A stretch of 64,000 bases of DNA from an uncultured Agathobacter sp. (GCA_934307695.1 CAKRCS010000001.1:384518-448517), one strand, 5' to 3'. Shown: positions 51,483-61,242, counted from the stretch's first letter. The notes: generated from the sequence alone by a model not told the origin. Made by a program: numbers and translations.

Positions 51483-52415
51483 ATGATCAACAAACTGATA
51501 ACCAAAATCCAAAAGACAAACGCACCGATCGTCGTAGGACTGGATCCGATGCTTTCCTACATCCCGGAGCATATCCAAAGGGCTGCCTTCGAGGAGTTCG
51601 GGGAGACACCTGCCGGAGCAGCAGAAGCAATCTGGCAGTACAACAAAGCGATCGTTGATGCAACCTATGATCTGATCCCGGCAGTAAAGCCGCAGATCGC
51701 AATGTACGAGCAGTTTGGTGTGGAGGGTGTCAAGGCATTCCAAAAGACCGTAGATTACTGCCATGAGAAGGACCTTGTTGTGATTGGGGATGTAAAGCGC
51801 GGTGATATCGGCTCTACCTCTGCAGCGTATGCGACCGGACATCTTGGAAAGGTTACGATCGGAAGCAGGAGTTATTCCACATTCAGCGAGGATTTTGCAA
51901 CGGTAAATCCATATCTTGGCTCAGATGGTATCAAGCCGTTTGTTGATGTGTGCAAGGAGGAGAAGAAGGGAATCTTTATCCTTGTCAAGACCTCAAACCC
52001 ATCCAGCGGAGAGTTTCAGGATCAGTTGATCGACGGCAGACCGCTCTATGAGCATGTTGCAGAGAAGGTTGCAGAGTGGGGAAGTGACTGCATGGGCGAT
52101 TCTTACAGCTATGTCGGAGCTGTTGTCGGAGCTACCTATCCGAAGCAGGGCGAGGTTTTAAGAAAGCTGATGCCAAAGTCCTTTATCCTGGTTCCGGGCT
52201 ATGGAGCACAGGGCGGAAAGGGCGCAGATCTTGTGCATTTCTTTAACGAGGACGGACTTGGCGCAATCGTTAATTCCTCCCGCGGTATCATCGCTGCTTA
52301 CAAGCAGGATAAGTACAAGGCGATGGGAATTACAGATGCCAACTTCGCAGATGCTTCGCGTGCAGCGGTAGAGGACATGATCGCTGACATTAAGGGGGCG
52401 CTGGAAGCGCGTTAG
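51483..52415 (+). CDS. pyrF: Orotidine 5'-phosphate decarboxylase (type 2)
   Basis: 310 residues, longer than the ~230-residue type 1 enzyme. The catalytic motif DVKRGDIGSTSAAYA and the N-terminal IVVGLDPMLSYIPEH fit the long form. It makes UMP from OMP. AAAGGAGAATACACC precedes the ATG, 13 bp after pyrC. Confidence 0.95.
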   Translation: MINKLITKIQKTNAPIVVGLDPMLSYIPEHIQRAAFEEFGETPAGAAEAIWQYNKAIVDATYDLIPAVKPQIAMYEQFGVEGVKAFQKTVDYCHEKDLVVIGDVKRGDIGSTSAAYATGHLGKVTIGSRSYSTFSEDFATVNPYLGSDGIKPFVDVCKEEKKGIFILVKTSNPSSGEFQDQLIDGRPLYEHVAEKVAEWGSDCMGDSYSYVGAVVGATYPKQGEVLRKLMPKSFILVPGYGAQGGKGADLVHFFNEDGLGAIVNSSRGIIAAYKQDKYKAMGITDANFADASRAAVEDMIADIKGALEAR

Positions 52416-52468
52416 TGCGGATACGGTTGGATTGAGACGAACAGTAAGCAGATTTGGAAGGACAGATA

Positions 52469-53248
52469 ATGAGTAAATTTGAAGAAAACGCACAAGTCAT
52501 CTCACAGAGACAGCTTGCGCCGGGAATATTTGATTTAAGGTTACAGACGGAGAATATCGCAAAATGCGCAAAGGCAGGGCAGTTTATCTCTGTGTATTGT
52601 GCAGATAAGACGAAGCTTCTTCCGCGCCCGATCAGCCTGTGCGGAATTGACAGGGAGCAGGGAACACTGCGCCTTGTGTACCGCGTGACTGGGGAGAACA
52701 CGGGAACCGAGGAATTTTCAAGACTGACTGCCGGAGACAGCATCCGAGTGCTCGGTCCGCTTGGCAACGGATTTACGGTGCAGCCGGGAAAGAAAGCCTT
52801 TTTGATCGGAGGAGGAATCGGTGTGCCTCCGATGTTACAGCTTGCAAAGGAGATGGGGGACACCCCGTTTGATATTGTGATGGGTTACCGCAATGCGGAT
52901 ACGTTCCTGCTGGATGAGTTTAAAGAACAGGGGGATGTCCTTGTTGCAACGGAGGATGGAAGTGTTGGAACAAAGGGCAATGTTCTTGATGCGATCCGGG
53001 AGAATGCAGCTTGTGCCGACGTAATCTATGCGTGTGGACCGACACCGATGCTTCGAGCCCTAAAGGCTTATGCGATGGAGCAGGGCATGGAGTGCTATAT
53101 CTCTATGGAAGAACGTATGGCATGCGGCATCGGCGCGTGTCTGGCATGTGTATGCAAGACAACAGAGAAGGATGCGCATTCCAATGTGAACAATAAGCGG
53201 ATCTGTAAGGAAGGACCGGTGTTTGATGCGAAGGAGGTAGAATTGTAA
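52469..53248 (+). CDS. pyrK: Dihydroorotate dehydrogenase electron-transfer subunit
   Basis: 259 residues. FAD-binding (RPISLCGID), NAD-binding (LIGGGIGVPPML, YACGPTPML) and a C-terminal 2Fe-2S motif (CGIGACLACVC plus a later Cys). It passes electrons from PyrD to NAD. It overlaps pyrD by one base (TAATG), so the two subunits are made together. Confidence 0.95.
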   Translation: MSKFEENAQVISQRQLAPGIFDLRLQTENIAKCAKAGQFISVYCADKTKLLPRPISLCGIDREQGTLRLVYRVTGENTGTEEFSRLTAGDSIRVLGPLGNGFTVQPGKKAFLIGGGIGVPPMLQLAKEMGDTPFDIVMGYRNADTFLLDEFKEQGDVLVATEDGSVGTKGNVLDAIRENAACADVIYACGPTPMLRALKAYAMEQGMECYISMEERMACGIGACLACVCKTTEKDAHSNVNNKRICKEGPVFDAKEVEL

Positions 53249-54156
53249 TGAATACAAGTGTGAATTTGTGTGGTGTTACATTGAAAAATCCTGTGATGAC
53301 GGCATCCGGTACGTTTGGCTCCGGCGAGGAGTTCAGCGAGTTTGTGGATCTAAGCAAACTGGGCGCTGTGGTGACAAAGGGCGTTGCAAATGTCCCATGG
53401 CAGGGCAATCCGACTCCGCGTGTCGCAGAGGTATACGGTGGTATGCTAAACGCAGTCGGACTTCAGAATCCGGGAATCGAACTGTTCTGCAAGCGGGATA
53501 TCCCATTTTTAAAGAATTATGATACCCGCATCATTGTAAATGTCTGCGGCAGATCCACACAGGATTATTGCGAGGTGGTGGAGCGCCTGGCAGATGAGCC
53601 GGTGGATATGCTGGAGATCAATATCTCCTGCCCGAATGTCAAGGAGGGCGGAATTGCCTTCGGACAGGATCCAAAGGCAGTCGAAGCGATCACAAAAGAG
53701 GTTAAGAAGTACGCAAAGCAGCCGGTTATCATGAAGCTTTCCCCGAATGTCACAGACATTACGGAGATGGCGCTTGCAGCGGAGGCTGGCGGCGCAGATG
53801 CGCTTTCCCTGATCAATACGATCACCGGAATGAAGATTGATATCAACCGCAGATGCTTTGTGCTTGCAAATAAGACTGGCGGCATGTCCGGTCCGGCGAT
53901 CCACCCGGTAGCTGTCCGGATGGTTTATCAGACCGCACAGAAGGTATCTGTCCCGATCATCGGAATGGGCGGAATCGCAAGTGCGGAGGATGCGATCGAG
54001 ATGATCCTTGCAGGAGCAGCCGCCGTTTCCATCGGCACAGCCAACTTCGCAGACCCGAAGATCAGCGGGAAGGTGGTTGACGGAATCGAAGCCTATATGA
54101 AGAAGTATCAGGTAGAGGATATAAAGGAGCTTGTCGGTGCGGTACATGAGCGCTGA
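53248..54156 (+). CDS. pyrD: Dihydroorotate dehydrogenase catalytic subunit, class 1B
   Basis: 302 residues, FMN barrel. Marks: NPVMTASGTFGSG, NISCPNVKEGG with the class 1 active-site Cys, NTITGMKIDI and IGMGGIASAEDAIEMILAGA. It oxidises dihydroorotate and partners with PyrK. Last gene of the pyrimidine unit; the next start is 38 bp downstream. Confidence 0.96.
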   Translation: MNTSVNLCGVTLKNPVMTASGTFGSGEEFSEFVDLSKLGAVVTKGVANVPWQGNPTPRVAEVYGGMLNAVGLQNPGIELFCKRDIPFLKNYDTRIIVNVCGRSTQDYCEVVERLADEPVDMLEINISCPNVKEGGIAFGQDPKAVEAITKEVKKYAKQPVIMKLSPNVTDITEMALAAEAGGADALSLINTITGMKIDINRRCFVLANKTGGMSGPAIHPVAVRMVYQTAQKVSVPIIGMGGIASAEDAIEMILAGAAAVSIGTANFADPKISGKVVDGIEAYMKKYQVEDIKELVGAVHER

Positions 54157-54193
54157 TGCCGGTGGTAATTCAGCTTGCAGAGAGGATCTGACA

Positions 54194-56107
54194 ATGAAGA
54201 AAATAAGCATAAAAAGTGTGGCAGTCCTGTTGATCTGCGCATTTTTGCTTGGAACTTCCGCAGAGGTGTATGCACAGTGTGGTGCTGCAGCGGATGCCGG
54301 GAATGCAGGTTATGAAGCAGAGACGCAGATGCTTATAGCTACGGGCAGGATGAACGCTGCACCTGTGCAGATGGATATGGGACTTTTCCGTGGAGAGGTA
54401 TATGACGCAGAAGAACTTGTGAAGGCAAAGAAAAGCTGCGGAACATTGCCGGATGGAATGCGGGACGCCTCAAAAGCATCGGCAGTGTATTCTGATAACT
54501 GGGACGCATACTCTTCCAATTTTTATTACAATCAGATGGACGCAGACCAGAAGGAGTTCTGGGATGCGCTCGATGCGCTCTGTCTGAGTTATCTCAAGAA
54601 GAAAAAGACGATGACAAGCTATCTGGGGTATTATGTGACGAACTATGTGTATAGCAGGCAGCTTTCACTCGATGAGGCGATCGAGGTTGCACAGATCTTT
54701 CGTTACTCAAATCCGCAGTATTACTACCTTGAACCGTTAGTGCTCTATGCAACAACACAGTACCGCGCAGGAGTGTCATTTGTCGTCTATGATGCATTTG
54801 GAAAGGGGAGTGACAGAGCCGCCGCAACCAAGGCATTCAAGGCAAAGGTCGAGTCCTGGGTATCCATGCTCGACGGATACGGAAGTGACTATGACAAGGC
54901 AAAGGCGGCACATGATATTGTCTGTGCCAATACCACATACAACTATGGGGTACTGGATGCTACAGGTGCAGTCGATGCCTTTGCGGAGCAGGAGGCGCTG
55001 ACACAGAGCGCATACAGTGCGCTTTGCATGGGAAGCACCGTCTGCGCGGGATACGCGCAGGCATATGAGATGCTTTGCAATGGGGCAGGTGTGGATGCTG
55101 CTGTGGTCACAAGCGCGAACCATGAATGGAACAAGGTGCGCATGAACGATTCCTGGTACAATGTAGACTGCACCTGGGACGATCAGGAGAGCGCCTGCTA
55201 TGATTTCTTTGCGAGAAGTGATTATGCGTATGACAATGTGCTGACCAATGCGGGCAGCCATGTGGAGGAGAGCCGGTGGGATACATATATGCCGAAATGT
55301 ACGCTCGATTCCGGAAGCAGCGGGGCTACGGCAGGCACACTGCCAACGGTCACGGAGACCACAGAGCCTGTGCTGATTCAGGTGGAGAACACCTATAAGC
55401 ATGATAAGACAAGTGATGAGGACTATGTGAGCGGTTACAAGATCACACTTTCGACCACCACACCGGACGCGGTGATCTACTACACAACGGATGGAACTGT
55501 GCCATCTCCGGCATCAACGAGATCCTGCCGGTACAGCAAGCCGTTTCAGATCTCTTATGCGGATAAGCTGATGGCGATTGCGGTATGTGACCAGCAATAT
55601 GATAGTGAAATAACCGCGGATGAGAGCTGCCCGGCATTAGACTATGCCATCCATTATAAGCTAAACGGTGGCGAGAACAGTGCGGACAATCCGGATTTCT
55701 ACAAGATCACGGACAAGACGATCAAGCTGAAAAATCCAACCCGTACCGGCTATAAGTTTGGCGGCTGGTATGAGACGAAGAAATTTAACTCATCCCGGAT
55801 CAGGAAGATCGAATCCGGCTCACAAGGAGCAATCTGCCTGTATGCAAAGTGGACTCCGGTCACCTACAAGATCAAGTTCGACGGCAACGGAGCGACAAGT
55901 GGTTCCATGCGTGCAAAGAAGTGCAGGTACGGAACGGGTTATACGCTTTCTTCTAATAAATTTAAGCGCAGCGGGTATGTCTTTGCCGGATGGAGTACAA
56001 AGAAGAACGGAAAGGGTACGACTTACGCGGATAAGGAAAAAGTCAGAAACCTTACGGACGAGTCCAAGGGAACCGTCGTACTTTATGCACAGTGGAAGAA
56101 AAAGTAG
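54194..56107 (+). CDS. Secreted transglutaminase-like protein with CHB_HEX and InlB-type repeats
   Basis: 637 residues. Signal peptide (SIKSVAVLLICAFLLGTSAEVYA). Residues about 230-380 are a transglutaminase-like domain with the triad in GSTVCAGYAQAYEMLC (Cys), SANHEWNKV (His) and YNVDCTWDD (Asp). Then a chitobiase/beta-hexosaminidase C-terminal-like domain (DAVIYYTTDGTVPS) and two InlB-type repeats (YKFGGWYE and YVFAGWST, each ending in LYAKW or LYAQW). It would be a surface enzyme that cuts or crosslinks proteins or peptides. The start follows GAGAGGAT. No wall-sorting signal. Confidence 0.85.
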   Translation: MKKISIKSVAVLLICAFLLGTSAEVYAQCGAAADAGNAGYEAETQMLIATGRMNAAPVQMDMGLFRGEVYDAEELVKAKKSCGTLPDGMRDASKASAVYSDNWDAYSSNFYYNQMDADQKEFWDALDALCLSYLKKKKTMTSYLGYYVTNYVYSRQLSLDEAIEVAQIFRYSNPQYYYLEPLVLYATTQYRAGVSFVVYDAFGKGSDRAAATKAFKAKVESWVSMLDGYGSDYDKAKAAHDIVCANTTYNYGVLDATGAVDAFAEQEALTQSAYSALCMGSTVCAGYAQAYEMLCNGAGVDAAVVTSANHEWNKVRMNDSWYNVDCTWDDQESACYDFFARSDYAYDNVLTNAGSHVEESRWDTYMPKCTLDSGSSGATAGTLPTVTETTEPVLIQVENTYKHDKTSDEDYVSGYKITLSTTTPDAVIYYTTDGTVPSPASTRSCRYSKPFQISYADKLMAIAVCDQQYDSEITADESCPALDYAIHYKLNGGENSADNPDFYKITDKTIKLKNPTRTGYKFGGWYETKKFNSSRIRKIESGSQGAICLYAKWTPVTYKIKFDGNGATSGSMRAKKCRYGTGYTLSSNKFKRSGYVFAGWSTKKNGKGTTYADKEKVRNLTDESKGTVVLYAQWKKK

Positions 56108-56111
56108 AATA

Positions 56112-56140
56112 TTGCATTTAATGACAGAATGTGCTACAAT
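56112..56140 (+). promoter_or_regulatory. Promoter of the c-di-GMP enzyme gene
   Basis: TTGCAT (56112-56117), 17-bp spacer, TACAAT (56135-56140). Confidence 0.6.
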
Positions 56141-56228
56141 AGTACCAAATTATGGGGGATAGAAGTGTCAGCGTGGACACCGCTATCTCCTTTTTGCTTG
56201 ATCAGACAGAGTCAGAGGACAAAGAAGT

Positions 56229-58499
56229 ATGACATATATCAATGAGTTGACAGAAGATCGTTTACAAGAGTATATCAGGCAGCAGGAGTTTCAAATGTAT
56301 CTGCAGCCGCAGTATTCGGTTACGGGAAATACGATTGTCGGAGCAGAGGCGCTGGCAAGATGGAAGCATCACGGGGCATTTGTCTCTCCGGCAGAGTTTA
56401 TTCCGGTTTTGGAACAGAAAGGGCTGATCGCGCAGCTTGACAGTTATATCTGGGAGTGTGCCTTTGCACTTCAGGCACAGAAGCAGCAGGAGGGACTTGC
56501 ACTTGTGCCGATTTCTCTCAATGTATCGCGGGAGGATTTCAGCGAGATCGATGTGTATCAGACACTGACGGATCTAAGCAGGCGTTACGACGTATCACCG
56601 GCATATATCCATATCGAGATCACGGAGTCCGCATTTGTCAACGACAAGGAGGTAATCTACGAGACGGTAGGTGAGTTAAAGGCTTACGGTTTTATGATTC
56701 TGATCGATGACTTCGGGAGCGGATATTCTGCACTCAATACGCTAAAGGATATCGAGGCAGATATTGTAAAGCTCGATATGAAGTTTTTTGACCTGACGGA
56801 AAAGAATGATGAAAAGGGGCGCAACATCATCTGTTCCGTAATCCAGATGACGCAGCTCATCGGGCTTGGAATCATCGCGGAGGGGGTTGAGAATACTGAC
56901 CAGCTTGATATTTTAAAGGAAGCAGGCTGCGACATTATACAGGGCTATTTCTTCTATCGCCCGATGAGTGTGGAGAAGTTCGATACGCTCATGAGGGGAA
57001 TCCATAAGAGCTGTCCGAGAAAGAAGGGGGATGCCGCCACCTTTGGCAGGGAGTGCTATGAGGAGAGCAGGAAGCTGCTGGACAAGGGCGAGTATGACAA
57101 TGCACTGACGCTTGCAAAGCGTGCCGCAGAGCAGATCAGCCCGAACTCGGATGCAAGACTGTATTGTGATCTTGAGAATCTGATGGGTGTAATCTACGGT
57201 GCAATGGGCAATGAGCTTCTTGCGGTGGAACATTATCTGGCAGGACTTTCTGCAGCTACAAAGAATGACCTTTCAGTTGTGTGCGGCAAGCTCTACAACA
57301 ATATCGGCTCTGAATATCAGAGCCTGAATGACCATGAGCATGCGATCAAGTATTTTGAACTGTCCGCAAATGAACTGTCGAGAGAGAACAATATCGGACA
57401 GGAAAATTATGAGCTGCGTGCGTTTGTAACAAATATGAATCTGTGTGTGGAATACTATGCGCTGGAGGAATATGAGCGCGCGGAGGAATACTTAAACCGT
57501 GCGGGCGTATATATGGATCATCCGGGCATTGAGAATAACCGTTTCCATTATCTGACGCTACAGAGCAACCTTTTTATGAAGACCGGGAGGCAGGAGGAAG
57601 CGCGGAAGAATTTCCCGGCACTGCTGGAACTGACGCTGAATGCGGAGGACCGTTCGGACTTCTGGGGAGATATGGAGATGCTGGGGAATCTGGCGTTGGA
57701 GCTGCGGGAGTTTACCGCCATGAAGCGCATACTGGACAATATGGACCGGCAGCTTAAGCTGTTTGCGGAGGGACAGATCGGACTGGATATTCAGGTAAAG
57801 ATCCAGGAGATGCGTCTGGCATACTGTAATGGAATCGGAGATTCGAAGGAGCTTCGCAAGGCGGAGCTTGCATATATTGAACTGTGCAAGAAGCAGTATC
57901 TGGAGGGAAAGCGTACCAGAGCGGCAGCCATCGATTATAAAATCCAGTTAAATTCGCAGTATGAGGAGAATGTCCTCTACCGTAAGCAGATCGATATCGA
58001 CCAGCTTACCGGTGTCGGTAACCGCTATAAGCTGGAAAAAGATTATAAGATGTTAAAGAGAATCTGCGATGAGAGAGGCGGCAAGATTGGCATCGGCATT
58101 ATCGATCTGGATTACTTCAAAGAGGTTAATGATACCTACGGACATTTACAGGGAGACTACTATCTGAAGGTGGTCAGCCAGGTGATCAAGAAGATCATTG
58201 CAAGCACCGGAGGAATCTACCGTTACGGCGGAGATGAGTTCGTTGTGCTGCTGGTGGATGTGGATACACCGGCGGTTGAGCAGATCGCCAGGCAGATTCT
58301 GGAGAATACTGAGAGCCAGCAGCTTTGCAATCAGGCATCGGACAAGAAGGTGCTGACGGTTTCACAGGGATATATCGTGCTGGATCAGATTAAGAATGTA
58401 GATATCTGGCAGATTCTTCCATATGCGGACAGGCAGTTGTATTTCGTCAAGAATAACGGCAAGCATGGCTACAGGATCACGGATGAAATGAACGGCTGA
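56229..58499 (+). CDS. EAL-TPR-GGDEF cyclic-di-GMP turnover protein
   Basis: 756 residues, in unusual order. EAL phosphodiesterase domain first (about 10-255; EAL at 40-42, SLNVSREDF, EITESAF, IDDFGSGYS, KLDMKFF, AEGVENTDQ, so the metal site looks intact). Then a TPR region (about 275-560), then a GGDEF cyclase domain (about 580-755; GGDEF at 667-671). No RxxD inhibitory site is visible ahead of GGDEF. No membrane segment, so it is cytoplasmic. Either or both activities may be real, with the TPR region binding a regulator. Two c-di-GMP enzymes in one chain are common, but this domain order with a TPR between them is less so. Confidence 0.88.
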   Translation: MTYINELTEDRLQEYIRQQEFQMYLQPQYSVTGNTIVGAEALARWKHHGAFVSPAEFIPVLEQKGLIAQLDSYIWECAFALQAQKQQEGLALVPISLNVSREDFSEIDVYQTLTDLSRRYDVSPAYIHIEITESAFVNDKEVIYETVGELKAYGFMILIDDFGSGYSALNTLKDIEADIVKLDMKFFDLTEKNDEKGRNIICSVIQMTQLIGLGIIAEGVENTDQLDILKEAGCDIIQGYFFYRPMSVEKFDTLMRGIHKSCPRKKGDAATFGRECYEESRKLLDKGEYDNALTLAKRAAEQISPNSDARLYCDLENLMGVIYGAMGNELLAVEHYLAGLSAATKNDLSVVCGKLYNNIGSEYQSLNDHEHAIKYFELSANELSRENNIGQENYELRAFVTNMNLCVEYYALEEYERAEEYLNRAGVYMDHPGIENNRFHYLTLQSNLFMKTGRQEEARKNFPALLELTLNAEDRSDFWGDMEMLGNLALELREFTAMKRILDNMDRQLKLFAEGQIGLDIQVKIQEMRLAYCNGIGDSKELRKAELAYIELCKKQYLEGKRTRAAAIDYKIQLNSQYEENVLYRKQIDIDQLTGVGNRYKLEKDYKMLKRICDERGGKIGIGIIDLDYFKEVNDTYGHLQGDYYLKVVSQVIKKIIASTGGIYRYGGDEFVVLLVDVDTPAVEQIARQILENTESQQLCNQASDKKVLTVSQGYIVLDQIKNVDIWQILPYADRQLYFVKNNGKHGYRITDEMNG

Positions 58500-58571
58500 T
58501 CGCAGCAGATGATTATGTTATCAGGTGCGGGAGCACATGATATAAAAGTAATTTTTTAAGGAGATTAGAAC

Positions 58572-59120
58572 ATGCAAAAGAAATTCAGAAACACCAGATT
58601 TACTTCTTTGCTCCTTTGTATGATGCTTACTGTGGCAGTGGCACTCACTACAATCGGATGCGCAAACAACAGGTCGGACAGCACGACCACTGCGGAGTCA
58701 CAGAGCGTAAGTGAGAATGCCGGTACACAGACAGCGGATGATACCGTGGATACGGAAAACACGGATGATTCCGCAGCTGCGCAAGACACAGAGACAGATG
58801 CTGCCGCGGATGCAGAGAGCCTCGGAGAGGGTGCAGTCCAGTTTACCTTCACGGTGGTGGATGGGGATGGCAACGAGACCAGCTTTGACATCCATACAGA
58901 CGCAGAGACCGTAGGAGCAGCTTTGCTTGAGCAGAACCTGATCGCGGGTGAGGACAGCGAGTATGGTCTTTATGTAAAGACCGTCAACGGAATTACCGCA
59001 GATTACGATACTGACGGAACCTACTGGGCTTTCTATGTGAACGGTGAGTATGCAATGACCGGTGTGGATTCTACCCCGGTTGAGAATGGTGCCGTTTACG
59101 CATTTAAAGTAGAGAAATAA
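58572..59120 (+). CDS. DUF4430 lipoprotein
   Basis: 182 residues. A lipoprotein-like signal (SLLLCMMLTVAVALTTIGC, C30) is followed by a low-complexity acidic linker and the DUF4430 domain (about 85-182; YGLYVKTVNGI, YWAFYVNGEYAMTGVD), related to the beta domain of cobalamin transport proteins. It shares a TAATG overlap with an ECF S-component, so it is likely the extracellular partner of that transporter. Cobalamin or a related ligand is a guess. The lipobox lacks Leu at the -3 position. Confidence 0.85.
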   Translation: MQKKFRNTRFTSLLLCMMLTVAVALTTIGCANNRSDSTTTAESQSVSENAGTQTADDTVDTENTDDSAAAQDTETDAAADAESLGEGAVQFTFTVVDGDGNETSFDIHTDAETVGAALLEQNLIAGEDSEYGLYVKTVNGITADYDTDGTYWAFYVNGEYAMTGVDSTPVENGAVYAFKVEK

Positions 59121-59638
59121 TGAAACTTACGGTAAGGGAGACGGTAGTATTTGGAATGCTGGGAGCACTCATGTATGTCTCTAAGGTGATCATGGAGGTT
59201 GCTCCCAATGTCCATCTCTTAGGGGTATTTACGATTGCTTTTACGGTTGTCTACCGCAAAAAGGCATTGTATCCGATTTATACCTATGTAGTGTTAAACG
59301 GGATCTTCTGTGGCTTTGCAACGTGGTGGATTCCGTATCTGTACCTGTGGACACTGTTATGGGGAGCGACCATGCTCCTGCCGCAGAAGCTCCCGAAGAA
59401 GGCACAGCCGATCGTCTACATGACTGTCAATGCCTGTCACGGATTTTTGTTCGGGACACTTTACGCGCCTGCACAGGCACTACTATTCGGGATGGGATTT
59501 CGCGCAACGATCGCGTGGATCATCGCGGGACTGCCGTGGGATTTTGTGCACGGAGTCAGCAATTTTTTCTGTGGACTGCTCATTGTTCCGATCATTTCGC
59601 TCTTGCGGATGCTTGAGCGGAGCACTGCGCGCAAGTGA
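59120..59638 (+). CDS. ECF transporter S-component
   Basis: 172 residues, about six hydrophobic segments. The start (LTVRETVVFGMLGALMYVSKVIME) has the AlaxxxAla-like packing pattern of S-components, which capture a vitamin and dock on shared EcfA/EcfT subunits (not in the window). Overlaps the lipoprotein gene by one base. Ligand unknown. Confidence 0.8.
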   Translation: MKLTVRETVVFGMLGALMYVSKVIMEVAPNVHLLGVFTIAFTVVYRKKALYPIYTYVVLNGIFCGFATWWIPYLYLWTLLWGATMLLPQKLPKKAQPIVYMTVNACHGFLFGTLYAPAQALLFGMGFRATIAWIIAGLPWDFVHGVSNFFCGLLIVPIISLLRMLERSTARK

Positions 59639-59649
59639 ATAAGAATGTA

Positions 59650-59686
59650 AAAATGTCCGGAGGCTTCCTGCCGCCGGGCATTTTTA
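59650..59686 (+). terminator. Terminator after the S-component gene
   Basis: AAAATGTCCGG pairs with CCGGGCATTTT (11 bp, one G-T), then T-rich sequence. Confidence 0.8.
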
Positions 59687-59720
59687 CTTTATAGGAAATT
59701 CCTTCCCTATAAAGCAAAAA

Positions 59721-59810
59721 TGCTCCGCAGGGATGCGACCCGTGTGGAGTTGAAGATGCACTTGCGTGCCCACACGGGCGCGCAAAGAGTCACAAGGTGA
59801 CTCTTTGTTC
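59721..59810. repeat. 90-bp dispersed intergenic element, copy 2
   Basis: Same length and nearly the same bases as 25694-25783. The outer stem CCGTGTGG/CCACACGG is perfect here; the inner hairpin is AAAGAGTCAC-AAG-GTGACTCTTT. It again lies after a terminator. Confidence 0.75.
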
Positions 59811-59913
59811 TAGACTGTAATCCTTTACTTTGCTAAATAGCCATTTACAGATGATGGGTAAATATGGTACGATAAATTTGTTGTGAATATTTAGAAAAAG
59901 GGAGCGAGTAAAA

Positions 59914-60840
59914 ATGGAACAACTAAAGAAAGAACTTTTACAGTTCGGATGTAAAGGGAAAGTTGTAGCAATCGTTCTGCTCGTGCTAGGTTTACTGAAC
60001 GTAGGGCTCGGTTTTTGCTTGCAGAAGACAGACTACGCAGCGTTTGATCCGTATGGAAAGGCACATGAATATGAGCAGCTGGATGTTGTCTACGCGATGG
60101 GACCTTTCGCAGATAACGGAGAGCAGTATTGCTACGTCATGGAGGATGCGGACGGTTACTGGAATCTTGTAGCAACCGGAAAGAACTGTCCGGTTCCTGT
60201 ATATGGCGAGGATATCATGGATGATGATATCGAGGATCTTACCCCTAAGACCTTAAAGGGAAAGGCAACCTCTATCCCATATAACATGGCTCAGTATCTG
60301 GTAGAGTTTTTCCAGGATGGCGGATATGATATAACCTTGAGCGATTATGAGGATTATTTCGGATACTATTATCTGGACACGACAGATACTTTCTCATCCG
60401 GAAGCATTGTCTGCTTTGTATTCGGCGGAATCCTTGCATTTCTTGCTTTGATCTGGGTAATCTCATTTGCAGGTAGAAAGAAAAAGGTGAAGCAACGCAT
60501 TGACGAGCTGGAGCAACAGGGACTGTTAAACCGGCTTTATGCGGATTATTCTATGGGACAGTACCAGTGGTATAAGTATATCAAGCTCGGCGTTTTTGCA
60601 CATTACGTTGTTGATTTTGGAGCGGTCAAGGAAGGCTTTGAGATCTATCCGCTGGAGGATGTCACGAACGTATTCCGATGCAATATGGTCAATGGCGAGC
60701 CAACGGCCGAAAGCTATATCGCGCTTGAGACCTTAAACGGTCAGCGCAAGCTGCTCACACCGTGCACAGGCGAGTTAAGGGAATTGCCGGAGGCAATCAA
60801 TCAGATCAAGAGAAGCATTATGGGAGGTGCAAGATGGTAA
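59914..60840 (+). CDS. Uncharacterised membrane protein with two transmembrane segments
   Basis: 308 residues; resembles uncharacterised Lachnospiraceae membrane proteins (possibly DUF6709). A helix at residues about 18-38 (VVAIVLLVLGLLNVGLGF), an outer part of ~120 residues with several Asp/Tyr stretches (DYEDYFGYYYLD), a second helix at about 168-185, and a cytoplasmic tail. AAAAAGGGAGCGAG precedes the ATG. The next gene overlaps it by 7 bp, so the pair is co-translated. Function unknown. Confidence 0.65.
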   Translation: MEQLKKELLQFGCKGKVVAIVLLVLGLLNVGLGFCLQKTDYAAFDPYGKAHEYEQLDVVYAMGPFADNGEQYCYVMEDADGYWNLVATGKNCPVPVYGEDIMDDDIEDLTPKTLKGKATSIPYNMAQYLVEFFQDGGYDITLSDYEDYFGYYYLDTTDTFSSGSIVCFVFGGILAFLALIWVISFAGRKKKVKQRIDELEQQGLLNRLYADYSMGQYQWYKYIKLGVFAHYVVDFGAVKEGFEIYPLEDVTNVFRCNMVNGEPTAESYIALETLNGQRKLLTPCTGELRELPEAINQIKRSIMGGARW

Positions 60841-61082
60841 TTGTATATGGATATCAGACGCGCTTTAAGCGCGAGGGAAACGTTGCACCTGCCAGATGTA
60901 ACAATTGTGGACATGACGCGGCACAGTCACTCTGCCGTCAGACATTTCGGATCACGCTTTTTGGAATACCGATCATAAGCATTCCGAGGAAGCGGGGAAT
61001 CATGTGTGAAAGCTGCGGAAATATCATTCCGCTTACAAAATCAGAGTATAAAGAGCGCAGGAAAGCGGCAAAGTATTCATAA
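60834..61082 (+). CDS. Zinc-ribbon protein
   Basis: 82 residues. Two Cys pairs, CNNCG and CESCG, form a zinc ribbon, with a hydrophobic stretch (FRITLFGIPIISIP) between them and a basic tail (KSEYKERRKAAKYS). It starts inside the stop of the upstream gene (ATGGTAA) after GGGAGG. Role unknown; small zinc-ribbon partners of membrane proteins are frequent in this family. Confidence 0.7.
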   Translation: MVIVYGYQTRFKREGNVAPARCNNCGHDAAQSLCRQTFRITLFGIPIISIPRKRGIMCESCGNIIPLTKSEYKERRKAAKYS

Positions 61083-61100
61083 AATAAGAGGTGAGTGAAA

Positions 61101-61137
61101 AGACTTCATTCCGAAAGCGTGGATGAAGTCTTTTTTT
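61101..61137 (+). terminator. Terminator after the zinc-ribbon gene
   Basis: AGACTTCAT pairs with ATGAAGTCT, followed by a T-run. A second, weaker hairpin (GCGCATC/GGTGCGT) follows at about 61158-61194. Confidence 0.85.
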
Positions 61138-61215
61138 AAAGAGGTAAGATAACAAAAGGCGCATCAGGCAGAAAATGCAGGGTGCGTTTTTGTTTATACT
61201 TTTTTAATAAAAAAA

Positions 61216-61242
61216 TTAGCACTCACCTCTTGACAGTGCTAA
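61216..61242. promoter_or_regulatory. CIRCE operator (HrcA site)
   Basis: TTAGCACTC, nine bases, then CAGTGCTAA; the consensus second arm is GAGTGCTAA, so there is one mismatch (C at 61234). HrcA binds CIRCE and represses heat-shock genes. Confidence 0.88.
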
